A stretch of DNA of 64,000 nucleotides from Ensifer aridi (lineage in GTDB: Bacteria; Pseudomonadota; Alphaproteobacteria; Rhizobiales; Rhizobiaceae). Position 1 is the first letter of the stretch. Every line of letters starts with the position of its first letter. A program made the position numbers and the translations under genes. The notes beneath the pieces were generated by a model that saw nothing but the letters and a program-made list of their open reading frames with translations, was not told where the DNA came from and did no database searches. The DNA lies in contig NZ_LUAV01000032.1 in the NCBI RefSeq assembly GCF_002078505.1, positions 186,001 through 250,000 of the forward strand, read 5' to 3'. Below, one piece after another: positions 8,560-16,768 of this stretch.

Positions 8560-9129
8560 TCACGCCTTTACATTCGCAGTGTCGAGTTCGGCGGCAACTT
8601 CAGCCGGCGGCATTTCGTCGAGCAGATCGTCGATGGGTTCGCCGGCAAGGCGCAGAACGATGCGCTCCAACGCGAACAGGCTGATGAGAACACCACCTGC
8701 GACCAGCGGCACGTAGCTCCAGCCACCGGAGATTTGCAGCGAGGGTAGGGTGGTGTTCCAGGTGAGGCGGACAAGCTCGATCCCGTACCAGATCATGCCG
8801 ATGCCGAAGGCGAGTGCGACGATATCGGAGATCATGCGCAGCCACTTCTTGCCTCCTTTCGGCACCACGTAGAGCAGCACGTCGAAGCCGAGATGATAGT
8901 TCTCGCGCACCCCGACCGCAGCGCCCAGGAAGATGAACCAGCTCATCAGCATGACGGCACCGGGCTCGGTCCAACTCGGCGAATCGTTCAGCACGTAGCG
9001 GCAGAATACCTGCCATGCGACGATGGCCGTCATTGCGACGAGGCCGGCGCCCGCGAGCCAGAGCGAGAGCGTGCTCAGCCGGGACAATGCGCGGCCTGTT
9101 TTCACGAGACTGATAGGCACGATTGTCAT
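8560..9129 (-). CDS. TRAP transporter small permease (DctQ family)
   Basis: A 189-residue membrane protein with four hydrophobic segments and the family-like motif WQVFCRYVLNDSPSWTEP. It pairs with the large subunit downstream. ATG 9129 has GAGGA only one base upstream, unusually close. GTG 9120, nine bases further in, could also start the protein. The C-terminal 25 residues are an acidic cytoplasmic tail. A perfect 11-bp stem-loop at 9141-9165 separates it from the preceding solute-binding gene. Confidence 0.9.
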   Translation of the reverse strand: MTIVPISLVKTGRALSRLSTLSLWLAGAGLVAMTAIVAWQVFCRYVLNDSPSWTEPGAVMLMSWFIFLGAAVGVRENYHLGFDVLLYVVPKGGKKWLRMISDIVALAFGIGMIWYGIELVRLTWNTTLPSLQISGGWSYVPLVAGGVLISLFALERIVLRLAGEPIDDLLDEMPPAEVAAELDTANVKA

Positions 9130-9140
9130 TTCCTCGAAGG

Positions 9141-9165
9141 GACGGGCAGGCTTGGCCTGCCCGTC
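9141..9165 (-). terminator. intercistronic stem-loop after TRAP binding-protein gene
   Basis: GACGGGCAGGC (9141-9151) and GCCTGCCCGTC (9155-9165) form a perfect 11-bp stem with a 3-base loop, in the 43-base gap between the solute-binding gene and the small permease gene. No U-tract follows, so partial termination or 3'-end protection is more likely than full termination. Such hairpins commonly raise binding-protein levels relative to permease. Confidence 0.6.
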
Positions 9166-9172
9166 GGATTGG

Positions 9173-10150
9173 TTACTGAACCGCGCGCACGTCCTCGACC
9201 ATCTTTTTGAGGACCGGGTCCGTGACGTGCTTTTCATAGACCGGCTTCATCGCGTCGATGAAACCCTGCTTTTCGGGCGTGGTGATCTTCGCGCCGGCTG
9301 CCTCGACCTTCGCGCGCGACTCGTTGACCTTGGCCGTCCAGAGCTCGCGCTGCTTGGCGACGCTGTCCTTGGCTGCCTGCCTGAAGAGCTCCTGGTCTTC
9401 CGGGGTGAGCTTGTCGAAGGCGGCCTTGTTCATCACGAACACTTCCGGAAGAATGGTGTGCTCGTCGAGCGAGTAGTTCTTGGCCACCTCGAAATGCTTG
9501 GCGGTATCGTAGCTCGGGAAGTTGTTCTCCGCGCCGTCGATGACGCCCGTCTCGATCGCCGAATAGACTTCGCCGTAAGGCATCGGCGTGGCATTGGCCC
9601 CGAGTGCGGCCACCATGTCGACGAAGATGTCGGACTGGATGACGCGGAACTTGAGGCCCTTCATGTCGGCGACCGAAGTGATCGGCTTCTGCTTGTTGTA
9701 GAAGGAACGCGAGCCGGCGTCGTAGTAGGCAAGTACGACCAGCCCGGCTCCTTCGAAGGCCTTCTTGATCTGGTCGCCGATCGCGCCGTCCATCACCTTG
9801 TGCATGTGGTCTTCCGAACGGAAGAGATAGGGCAGCGCCGGAACGATCGATTCCTTCACCGTGCCGTTGAACGGTGCCATGGAAACGCGGTTCAGCTCGA
9901 TGACGCCGGAGCGCACCTGCTCGATGGTGTCCTTCTCCTCACCGAGCTGCGCGGAATGGTAGACCTCGACGGCATAGCGGCCGCCGGTACGCTCCTTGAC
10001 CAGCTCACCGAAATACTTGACCGCCTCGACGGTCGGATAGCCGTCCGGATGCGTGTCGGACGAGCGCAGCACCGTCTGGGCATTGGCCGCGCCGGCCATG
10101 AATGAAGCGGCGACCAGTAGACCTGCCGCCAGTTTGGCTAGAATTTTCAT
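9173..10150 (-). CDS. TRAP transporter solute-binding protein (DctP family)
   Basis: A 325-residue periplasmic binding protein. The signal peptide is clear (MKILAKLAAGLLVAASFMAGAANA, cut before QTVLR). The mature part shows DctP-family landmarks: LRSSDTHPDGYPTVEAVKYF, a central KGLKFRVIQSDIF with the conserved Arg that pairs with the substrate carboxylate, and GVIDGAENN. GGAGGAAA lies just before ATG 10150. It is 30 bases after uxaC and followed by a stem-loop. A carboxylated sugar (galacturonate or glucuronate class) is the inferred ligand. Confidence 0.92.
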   Translation of the reverse strand: MKILAKLAAGLLVAASFMAGAANAQTVLRSSDTHPDGYPTVEAVKYFGELVKERTGGRYAVEVYHSAQLGEEKDTIEQVRSGVIELNRVSMAPFNGTVKESIVPALPYLFRSEDHMHKVMDGAIGDQIKKAFEGAGLVVLAYYDAGSRSFYNKQKPITSVADMKGLKFRVIQSDIFVDMVAALGANATPMPYGEVYSAIETGVIDGAENNFPSYDTAKHFEVAKNYSLDEHTILPEVFVMNKAAFDKLTPEDQELFRQAAKDSVAKQRELWTAKVNESRAKVEAAGAKITTPEKQGFIDAMKPVYEKHVTDPVLKKMVEDVRAVQ

Positions 10151-10180
10151 GCTTTCCTCCCGTTTCGCACGATTGATGGA

Positions 10181-11590
10181 TCAGAGCCGGTAGGCCTTCT
10201 TCGCGAGGCCATAGGCAAGGTCTCGAGCGAGCTCGTACGCCTCTTCATCCTTGAGGCGGTGTTCCGCGACGAGTCGCGCGAGAAATGCACAGTCGACCCG
10301 GCGGGCGATGTCGTGGCGCGCGGGGATCGACGGGAACGCCCTGGTGTCGTCGTTGAAGCCGACGGTGTTGTAGAAACCGGCCGTCTCGGTGGTCATCTCG
10401 CGGAAGCGGCGCATGCCTTCCGGACTGTCGTGGAACCACCAGGCGGGGCCGAGTCTCAATGCCGGATAGACGCCGGCGAGCGGCGCGAGCTCGCGCGCAT
10501 AGCTCGTTTCGTCCAGGGTGAAGAGAATGACGGTCAGGTCGGGCTCGACCCCGACGGCATCGAGCAACGGCTTCAGCGCCGTCACGTAATCCGTGCGCGT
10601 CGGAATGTCGAAGCCCTTGTCGCGGCCGAACTTCGCCATGATGGCAGGCGAATGATTGCGGAAGGAGCCCGGATGAATCTGCATGACGAGCCCGTCATCG
10701 AGGCTCATCTTCGCCATTTCGGTCAGCATCTGAGCGCGGAACAGCCGCCGCTCGTCCGCATCCGCCTTGCAGGAGCGCACCTTGTCGAAGAGGGCCGCGG
10801 CCTCTGCTTCCGAAAGGTTGGCCGTATCCGCCGTGGCATGGCCGTGATCCGTGGAGGTCGCGCCGAACTCCTTGAAATAGGCGCGCCGGGCGCGATGCGC
10901 ATCGAGGTAGCCTTTCCACGTCCCCGTATCGGCGCCGGTGATCTCACCGAGCTTGTCGAGATTGGCTGAAAAACCCTCGAAATCCGGGTCGACGACCGCG
11001 TCCGGCCGGTAGGCAGGAACGACCCGCCCCGTCCAGCCGCTTTCGCGGATTTTTGCGTGCCAGGCCAAATCATCCAGCGCGCCGTCGGTGGTGGAGATCA
11101 CCTCTATGTCGAAGCGGTCATAAAGCGCGCGAGGGCGAAAATCGGAGCGTGCGAGATTTTCAGCGATGCGGTCGTAGAGCCGGTCGGAATTGGCGGCCGA
11201 TGGGAGCTCATCGATGCCGAAGAGATTGGAAAGCGTGTAATCGAACCAGAGCCGTGTCGGTGTCCCGCGGAACAGATGATAGTTCTCTGAGAAACGCCGC
11301 CAGATCGCGCGGCCATCTTTCTCGACCGGCGAGCCATCGAGTGTCGGAACACCGAGGTCTTCCAACCTCACACCCTGGCTGAACAACATGCGGAACACAT
11401 AGTGATCCGGCACGATCAGCAGTTGCGCGGGATCCGGGAACGGCTCGTCAAGCGCATACCAGCGGGGATCGGTATGCCCATGCGGGCTCACGATCGGCAG
11501 GCTTTTCACCTCGGCATAGAGGCTGCGAGCAAGACTGCGCGCGCTCTTTTCCCCCGGAAACAGAAGATCTGGATCGATCAGCCCCGCCAT
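10181..11590 (-). CDS. uxaC: uronate isomerase (glucuronate/galacturonate isomerase)
   Basis: A 469-residue TIM-barrel enzyme of the amidohydrolase superfamily, the usual UxaC length. It isomerises D-glucuronate to fructuronate and D-galacturonate to tagaturonate. Visible hallmarks are VSPHGHTDPRWYA near the start, LWFDYTLSNLFGI, MQIHPGSFRNHS, and WWFHDSPEGM with FNDDTRAF near the end. ATG 11590 was chosen over an upstream TTG because GGAGGAG sits nine bases before it. It is the first gene of the eight-gene minus-strand operon uxaC - TRAP binding protein - small permease - large permease - gntR - kduI - kduD - kdgF. uxaB and uxaA equivalents were not seen in the window. Confidence 0.94.
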   Translation of the reverse strand: MAGLIDPDLLFPGEKSARSLARSLYAEVKSLPIVSPHGHTDPRWYALDEPFPDPAQLLIVPDHYVFRMLFSQGVRLEDLGVPTLDGSPVEKDGRAIWRRFSENYHLFRGTPTRLWFDYTLSNLFGIDELPSAANSDRLYDRIAENLARSDFRPRALYDRFDIEVISTTDGALDDLAWHAKIRESGWTGRVVPAYRPDAVVDPDFEGFSANLDKLGEITGADTGTWKGYLDAHRARRAYFKEFGATSTDHGHATADTANLSEAEAAALFDKVRSCKADADERRLFRAQMLTEMAKMSLDDGLVMQIHPGSFRNHSPAIMAKFGRDKGFDIPTRTDYVTALKPLLDAVGVEPDLTVILFTLDETSYARELAPLAGVYPALRLGPAWWFHDSPEGMRRFREMTTETAGFYNTVGFNDDTRAFPSIPARHDIARRVDCAFLARLVAEHRLKDEEAYELARDLAYGLAKKAYRL

Positions 11591-11607
11591 TCTAGCCCGC
11601 TCCTCCA

Positions 11608-11633
11608 ACAGGTTCCTTATGGCTAGAACCTGT
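11608..11633. promoter_or_regulatory. inverted repeat next to the uxaC ribosome-binding site
   Basis: ACAGGTTC (11608-11615) and GAACCTGT (11626-11633) are perfect arms with a 10-base spacer. The repeat starts two bases upstream of the GGAGGAG element of uxaC. It could be a leader hairpin or an operator for the divergent promoters. Confidence 0.45.
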
Positions 11634-11648
11634 AAAATATAATGTCAA

Positions 11649-11673
11649 CATACAAAATTGATGAAGTTGTATG
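11649..11673. promoter_or_regulatory. candidate GntR operator between uxaC and a divergent oxidoreductase
   Basis: CATACAA (11649-11655) and TTGTATG (11667-11673) are a perfect inverted repeat with an 11-base spacer, so half-site centres are 18 bases apart. It lies in AT-rich promoter-like DNA between two divergent transcription starts. A dimeric regulator, most likely the operon's own GntR protein, could bind here. The assignment is inference from position. Confidence 0.45.
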
Positions 11674-11780
11674 ATGAATTTATTGCTCGGAGCAGACGTT
11701 CAGTGTAGGCAGGACATGGGAGATGGCAGGCGGGGAGAAGGCATGTGCACCTTCAGGACCTGCGGCTGAGGAGGAGCGAG

Positions 11781-12800
11781 ATGGCGAAGCTGCGTATCGG
11801 CGTGATCGGGCTCGGCATGGCATCGGCGCCGCATGCCAAAAGCCTGCTTGATCTCAAGGACAGGGTCGAAGTCGCTGCCGCCTACAGCCCGACGCCAGCG
11901 AGGCGGAAGGCGTTTTCGGAGGCTTACGGTTTCCCGGTCTGTGACTCCGCCGAAACGATCTTCGATGATCCGTCGATCACCGCCGTCATGATACTGACGC
12001 CGCCCAACACGCATCTCGATCTCACACGGCGGGCAGCCGAAGCGGGCAAGCATGTGCTCCTCGAAAAACCGCTGGAGATCGCTGAGGTGCGGGCCAGGGC
12101 GCTGGTCGAGGCGGCGGAGCGTGCCGGCGTGAAGCTCGGCATCGTGCTTCAGCATCGCTTTCGTCCGGTCAGCGAGGCACTTGCCGGGCTGATCAGCGAA
12201 GGGCGCCTCGGCGAGATCGTCAGTGCCTCGGCCCGCCTCCACAATTGGCGGCCGCAAAGCTATTACGATCAGCCGGGACGCGGCACGCGGGCGCGCGATG
12301 GCGGCGGCGTGCTTCTCACCCAGGCCATTCACACCCTTGATCTCATGGTTTCGCTTGCCGGCCTTCCGGAGGAGGTTAGAGCCTATGCGGCGACCAGCAA
12401 GGTGCACCGCATGGAGACCGAAGATCTGGCGATGGCGGCCATCCGCTTTCCAAGCGGAGCGATCGGCACTGTGAGCGCGACCACCTGTGCCTATCCCGGT
12501 CATCCGGATGAGATCGACATCATCGGCACTCGCGGCATGGTGCGCCTCGGCGGGCGAAGCCTTGTGGCCTCCTTCCACGACGGAACGGAATTGTCGATCG
12601 AAGACGAGGCGGCCGGCGGCGCCGGCGCCGATCCCATGGCGTTCCCGCACCACCATCACCGCGCCGTGCTTACCGATTTCCTTGGCTCGGTCGAGGACGG
12701 CCGCGAGCCGCGGGTCAACGGCCGCGAGGCGCTGAAGGTCCACCGTTTGATCGACGCAATTCTGAGTGCTGCCGCAAGCGGCGAGCCGCGACGCCCTTGA
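11781..12800 (+). CDS. Gfo/Idh/MocA-family oxidoreductase
   Basis: A 339-residue NAD(P)-dependent sugar dehydrogenase-type protein. The N-terminal Rossmann motif is GVIGLGMASAPHAK. The family motif EKPLEI (with the catalytic Lys) lies near residue 104, and QHRFRP and GGVLLTQAIHTLDLM follow. ATG 11781 has GAGGAGCG upstream. It is transcribed away from the uronate operon and shares its promoter region, so a uronate or a related sugar acid is a reasonable guess for substrate. The exact reaction cannot be read from the sequence. Confidence 0.85.
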   Translation: MAKLRIGVIGLGMASAPHAKSLLDLKDRVEVAAAYSPTPARRKAFSEAYGFPVCDSAETIFDDPSITAVMILTPPNTHLDLTRRAAEAGKHVLLEKPLEIAEVRARALVEAAERAGVKLGIVLQHRFRPVSEALAGLISEGRLGEIVSASARLHNWRPQSYYDQPGRGTRARDGGGVLLTQAIHTLDLMVSLAGLPEEVRAYAATSKVHRMETEDLAMAAIRFPSGAIGTVSATTCAYPGHPDEIDIIGTRGMVRLGGRSLVASFHDGTELSIEDEAAGGAGADPMAFPHHHHRAVLTDFLGSVEDGREPRVNGREALKVHRLIDAILSAAASGEPRRP

Positions 12801-12883
12801 AGGAAGTTGAAAGCGCTTACCGCAGTACACGACAGCAGCCGCTGCGCCTCGTCGATTGCGGTAAGGCAAGGGTTTCCTCCGAT

Positions 12884-12995
12884 CCTCATCCCTGTGCTTG
12901 TCACAGAAATCCAGCCCAAGTCTTTGGGCTGGAGAGACTCTTCCGCGCCGCAGATGCGGCGCTGCTGCATCCCTGTGACAAGCACGGGGATGAGG
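12884..12995. repeat. mosaic palindromic repeat (RIME-like)
   Basis: A 112-bp element. The outer arms CCTCATCCCTGTGCTTGTCACAG (12884-12906) and 12973-12995 are inverted repeats with one mismatch over 23 bp. Inside are two further perfect hairpins: CCAGCCCAA/TTGGGCTGG (12911-12932) and GCGCCGC/GCGGCGC (12945-12962). This architecture matches the intergenic mosaic elements described from Sinorhizobium and relatives. It lies just downstream of the Gfo/Idh gene and may also end its transcript. Confidence 0.75.
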
Positions 12996-13056
12996 GCGAA
13001 AAAAGCGTCCGCCGAACCCACTTAGATTAGTGACGCTTACTGTGAGTGCTCACGAA

Positions 13057-13129
13057 GCGGCGCGCTTTAGGTCCTTGTTTTCGTGCGTGTCGTTGTCCCA
13101 TAACCGCTGCACACTTTGGCGACATGCAT
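13057..13129. repeat. extragenic palindrome, copy 1
   Basis: Begins with GGCGCGCTTTAG and continues through GTCCTTGTTTTCGTGC. Arms at 13083-13092 (GTGCGTGTCG) and 13120-13129 (CGACATGCAT) enclose CCGCTGCACACTTT. The same layout recurs at 41001-41104, and a related core at 28095-28142. No other gene candidate was seen between 12801 and 13160. Confidence 0.65.
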
Positions 13130-13160
13130 TAGGTCTACGTGCACGCCTGGGCGACCCGCT

Positions 13161-13337
13161 CTAGTTTCGCACGTCATTCGGCTGCGTCTTGTCGCCCTTC
13201 TTCTTTTTCACGGTGGTGGCCGTCTTTGCGTCCGGCTCCTGGCCGTAATAGGTGCCGCCCAGATGACCGCCGCCGCTTGTCCTCTCCGCCTGCTTCCGAG
13301 CTTTGGCTTCGACTTCCTCGCTGTCGGTCTTACTCAT
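13161..13337 (-). CDS. small hydrophilic protein of unknown function
   Basis: A 58-residue, highly charged protein (MSKTDSEEVEAKARKQAER at the start) with a central GGGHLGGTYYGQ and a Lys-rich tail ending NDVRN. There is no signal or membrane segment, and it is probably disordered. ATG 13337 is preceded by AGAGAG; a longer form from 13385 is possible. The composition resembles small stress-related rhizobial proteins, but no function is recognised. Confidence 0.5.
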   Translation of the reverse strand: MSKTDSEEVEAKARKQAERTSGGGHLGGTYYGQEPDAKTATTVKKKKGDKTQPNDVRN

Positions 13338-13459
13338 TTCGAACTCTCTTTCATCTCTTGGGAATGCCTCCTTAACCACGGGCAAGCTCGTCTGTTCCGA
13401 TTTATCGCTGTGGCACGCAAACGGCCTTCTGAGCGCGTCAAATCACCTTGTCAGGTGAA

Positions 13460-13490
13460 CTCGTATATGAAAGAGTAATTCAAATACGAA
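13460..13490. promoter_or_regulatory. two candidate IclR operators upstream of the CaiB-family gene
   Basis: CTCGTATATGAA (13460-13471) and TTCAAATACGAA (13479-13490) each match the inferred palindrome TTCRTATAYGAA with one mismatch. They are 19 bases apart start to start and lie 40-70 bases before the CaiB-family start codon. The second is identical to the site at 16747-16758. Confidence 0.6.
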
Positions 13491-13530
13491 TGTAAGCGCC
13501 GTCCGAGACGGAGGCGGTGGGAGGATATGG

Positions 13531-14691
13531 ATGCAAGAAAAAGCAGGATCGCTGCTCGCCGGACTGACGGTGGTCGACATGAGCCAGTTTCTCTCCGGAC
13601 CTTATTGCTCGCTGCGACTGCTCGACCTTGGTGCGCGGGTGATCAAGATCGAGCGGCCGGATGGCGGCGATCTCTCGCGCCGGCTCTATCTCAGCGACAC
13701 GGAGGTGGGGGGCGATTCGACGCTCTTCCATGCGATCAACCGGGGCAAGGAAAGCCTCGCCGTCGACCTGAAGAACGCCGACGACCTCGCGTTCCTGCGC
13801 AAGCTCCTCGCCGGGGCCGATGTTTTGATCCAGAACTTCCGCCCGGGGGTCATCGAGCGGCTGGGGCTCGATTACGAGTCCGTCAAGGCGATCAATCCTT
13901 CGATCGTCTATGCCTCGATCAGCGGTTACGGCGAAGAAGGTCCTTGGGTGATGCGACCGGGGCAGGATCTGCTCGCTCAGGCGCGCTCCGGCGTCATGTG
14001 GTTGAACGGCGATGAGGAGCAGGGGCCTGTGCCCTTCGGCCTGGCGGTGGCCGACATGCTGGCCGGCGCCAATGCCTGCCAAGGCATTCTCGCCGCTCTC
14101 GTGCGCCGTGGGATTTCGGGCAAAGGCGCCCATATTCAGACGAGTCTGCTGGAAAGCCTGGTCGACCTGCAATTCGAGGTGCTGACGACGCATCTGAATG
14201 ACGGCCGCCGCAAGCCGCAACGCTCGGGCTTCCGCAGTGCCCATGCCTATCTTTCCGCGCCTTACGGCGTCTATCCGGCCAAGGACGGCTATCTGGCAAT
14301 TGCGATGACGCCGATCGGTAGGCTCCAGGATCTCCTCGGGATCGAGGCGCTCGCCCCCTATCGCGACGACGGCAAGGCCTGGTTCGCGCACCGGGACGAG
14401 ATAAAGCGCATCATTGCCGACCGGATCACCACCGAAGGCGTCGACCACTGGCTCGCGATACTGGAGGCGGCGGATGTCTGGTGCTCGAAGGTCCTGGACT
14501 GGCCCGAACTCTTGTCGAGCGAGGGCTTCCACATCCTCGACATGCTGCAGACCGTTACGCGGGAGGACGACGTCTCGATCGGCACGACGCGCTGCCCCGT
14601 CCGCATCGACGGCCTGCGTCCGAAGACTGAGCGCGCGGCGCCGGTCGTCGGCGAGCATACGGTGCGTATCCGCGCGGAGTTCGACCGATGA
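13531..14691 (+). CDS. CaiB/BaiF-family CoA-transferase
   Basis: A 386-residue family III CoA-transferase, which moves CoA between carboxylic acids. Visible are LLDLGARVIKIERPDGGD, the QNFRPGVIERLGLDY block, ISGYGEEGPW and the catalytic Asp at about residue 175 (AVADMLAG). Length is normal. GGGAGGAT precedes ATG 13531. The gene starts a two-gene unit with the solute-binding-like protein (ATGA overlap) and has two IclR-type operator candidates upstream. The acid it activates is unknown. A CoA step is not part of the textbook L-fucose pathway, so its presence here is notable. Confidence 0.87.
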   Translation: MQEKAGSLLAGLTVVDMSQFLSGPYCSLRLLDLGARVIKIERPDGGDLSRRLYLSDTEVGGDSTLFHAINRGKESLAVDLKNADDLAFLRKLLAGADVLIQNFRPGVIERLGLDYESVKAINPSIVYASISGYGEEGPWVMRPGQDLLAQARSGVMWLNGDEEQGPVPFGLAVADMLAGANACQGILAALVRRGISGKGAHIQTSLLESLVDLQFEVLTTHLNDGRRKPQRSGFRSAHAYLSAPYGVYPAKDGYLAIAMTPIGRLQDLLGIEALAPYRDDGKAWFAHRDEIKRIIADRITTEGVDHWLAILEAADVWCSKVLDWPELLSSEGFHILDMLQTVTREDDVSIGTTRCPVRIDGLRPKTERAAPVVGEHTVRIRAEFDR

Positions 14692-15827
14692 GCACGATCC
14701 GGCTGAAGGGCATGACCTGGAGCCATCCGCGCGGCTACGACCCGATGGTCGCCTGTTCGGCGATCTGGCGGGAAAGGACCGGCGTCGCCGTCGACTGGGA
14801 CCGGCGTTCGCTGCAGGATTTCGAAAGCTTCCCGGTCGAGGAGCTTGCGCGCGGCTACGACCTCATCGTCATCGATCATCCGCATGTCGGTCAGATTACC
14901 GCGGAGAACTGCCTGGCGCCGCTCGACCTGCCCGCCCGGGAAGCCGAACTCGCCGCACTTGCCTCGGCAAGCGTCGGCGCATCCTTCCGAAGCTACAATT
15001 GGCAGGGGCGCCAATGGGCGCTTCCGATCGATGCGGCGACGCAGGTGCTCGCCTGGCGTCCCGACAGGCTCGACGGCCCGCCGACGAGATGGAGCGACGT
15101 GCTGGAGATCGCCAGAAGCGGCGAGGTGCTCATTCCGTTGCGCCCGCCGCACTCGCTGATGAGCTTCTTCACCCTTTGCGGCAATCTCGGGCGGCCCTGT
15201 TCGGTCGAGCGGGATCGCCCCTTTGCCGATCCGGAGGTGGGGCGCCAAGCACTCGAGGCGATCCGCGAACTCGCGGCGCTCGTCGACCCTGCCTGTCTTG
15301 CTATGGACCCCATCACCGTCCTCGACCGTATGGCCGATGAGGGGTCGCCGATCAGCCTGTCGCCGCTGATCTATGGTTATGTCAGCTATTCGCTCGAAGG
15401 CTTCGGCAAGAACCGCGTCGCATTTGCGGATATGCCCACGATCGGTCACGATCAGCCGGTCGGATCGGCGCTCGGCGGGACGGGCATTGCCGTCTCAGCC
15501 TTCTCGGCGCAACGAGAAGCGGCCTGCGATTTCGCTTATTTTGTGGCGAGTAATGCCGTGCAGTCGGACAGCTATTGGCGCTCGGGTGGGCAGCCGGGAC
15601 ACGCGGCCGGCTGGGAGGACGATGGCGCGAACGCCGCGACCCTCGATTTCTACCGCAATACGCGGCGAACGCTCGAAGGCGCTTGGCTAAGGCCGCGGCA
15701 CAACGGGTATATGCGCTTCCAGGAGGCGGCGTCGTACATCATCAATGACGTCGTGACGAGGACCGTCCCGGTTGCAGCCGCCATCGAGACGCTGAACGAA
15801 AAGTTCGTTGCGAGCTTCGCCGACTGA
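14688..15827 (+). CDS. extracellular solute-binding-like protein lacking a signal peptide
   Basis: A 379-residue protein with the fold signature of ABC sugar-binding proteins (family 1). It shows an early YDLIVIDHPHVGQI, LPIDAATQVLAWRPD, and a late GGTGIAVSAFS and WRSGGQPGH. The N-terminus MSTIRLKGMTWSHPRGYDP has no hydrophobic signal core and no lipobox, so it should remain in the cytosol. Its start overlaps the CaiB stop (ATGA), which implies coupled translation. It may be a cytosolic sensor or substrate-carrier protein for the CoA-transferase, or a misassigned relative of binding proteins. The real ABC binding protein of this locus is at 17702. Confidence 0.7.
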   Translation: MSTIRLKGMTWSHPRGYDPMVACSAIWRERTGVAVDWDRRSLQDFESFPVEELARGYDLIVIDHPHVGQITAENCLAPLDLPAREAELAALASASVGASFRSYNWQGRQWALPIDAATQVLAWRPDRLDGPPTRWSDVLEIARSGEVLIPLRPPHSLMSFFTLCGNLGRPCSVERDRPFADPEVGRQALEAIRELAALVDPACLAMDPITVLDRMADEGSPISLSPLIYGYVSYSLEGFGKNRVAFADMPTIGHDQPVGSALGGTGIAVSAFSAQREAACDFAYFVASNAVQSDSYWRSGGQPGHAAGWEDDGANAATLDFYRNTRRTLEGAWLRPRHNGYMRFQEAASYIINDVVTRTVPVAAAIETLNEKFVASFAD

Positions 15828-15859
15828 GAAGGCCCGCTTGGCCAAGGAAATCGCTTCGC

Positions 15860-16696
15860 TCAGGCAAGCTTCCAGAGGCGGCGGGCATTGCCGGCAAGTA
15901 CCCGCGTCGTGTCGTCGGGGCTGACGCCAGAGAGCAGCGCCTGTGTGGCTCCGACCCAGGTCGAGAGCCCGCCGCCGAGCGTGCAAACCGGCCAGTCGCT
16001 GCCCCAGACCATGCGGGAGAAGCCGAAACTTTCGACGACGTGAGCGAAATAGGGTTTCATATCCTCGAGCGTCCAGTTTTCCGCGCCGTAGGCCGGGAGC
16101 CCGGAGAGCTTCACGGTCACGTTCGGCCGGCGCGCTATTTCGGCCACAGGGCCTTTCCAAGCGTCGTAGCCGCCGCTTTTGACGTCCGGCACGCCGCAGT
16201 GGTCGAGCACGAAGGAGACGTCGGGGGCGAGATCGGCAAGCGCGATCGCCTTTTCGATCTGGTGCGGCAGCACGCAGAGATCGAAGTTCAGTCCGGTGCC
16301 GCCGAGGCGGCGGATGTTCTCACGGAAGAGCGGTCCTTCGGAAAGCTCGTCCGGCTCCACATGCAGAACGCGGCGGAAGCCGAGCACGAAAGGATTGGCC
16401 CTGACGCGGTCCAGATAGGCGGGAAAGTCGGGCGATTCCGGCCGGCAGGCGGCGATGGCGCCGACCAGCAAGCTTCCCGGCGCCTTCCCCAATTCCTCGA
16501 CCATCACGGTTTCGGCTTCGATGTCGGCCTCGGCCACATCGACTTCCATGTGCAACGCCGCCGAGATGCCGAGCCGGCGAGCTTCCCGCGCATAGGTTTC
16601 GTATGTGAAATCCGCGTTCAGCGGGGGCACGTCGGCGAGCCACGGATAAGAAAGCCGCTGCCGGTAGATGAGATGCAGGTGGGTGTCGATGATCAT
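15860..16696 (-). CDS. amidohydrolase, probable L-fuconolactonase
   Basis: A 278-residue TIM-barrel hydrolase of the amidohydrolase-2 family. Motifs are IIDTHLHL at the N-terminus, FVLDHCGVPD in the middle and MVWGSDWPVCTL near the end, which carry the metal and catalytic His/Asp residues. Family members include L-fuconolactonase, which opens L-fucono-1,5-lactone. The presence of L-fuconate dehydratase, an SDR and an FAH hydrolase in the adjacent operon supports that role. ATG 16696 has GAGGAGA upstream. It is transcribed after iclR but has its own operator candidate at 16747-16758. Confidence 0.78.
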   Translation of the reverse strand: MIIDTHLHLIYRQRLSYPWLADVPPLNADFTYETYAREARRLGISAALHMEVDVAEADIEAETVMVEELGKAPGSLLVGAIAACRPESPDFPAYLDRVRANPFVLGFRRVLHVEPDELSEGPLFRENIRRLGGTGLNFDLCVLPHQIEKAIALADLAPDVSFVLDHCGVPDVKSGGYDAWKGPVAEIARRPNVTVKLSGLPAYGAENWTLEDMKPYFAHVVESFGFSRMVWGSDWPVCTLGGGLSTWVGATQALLSGVSPDDTTRVLAGNARRLWKLA

Positions 16697-16746
16697 ATCG
16701 GGTTCTCCTCCACGATGGCTGGACACTGGCACATGAAAATGGACTA

Positions 16747-16758
16747 TTCAAATACGAA
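16747..16758. promoter_or_regulatory. candidate IclR operator upstream of the lactonase gene
   Basis: TTCAAATACGAA, identical to the site at 13479-13490, lies 51 bases before the lactonase start and 11 bases after the iclR stop codon. This suggests a separate regulated promoter for the lactonase. Confidence 0.58.
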
Positions 16759-16768
16759 TCAGACGCCG

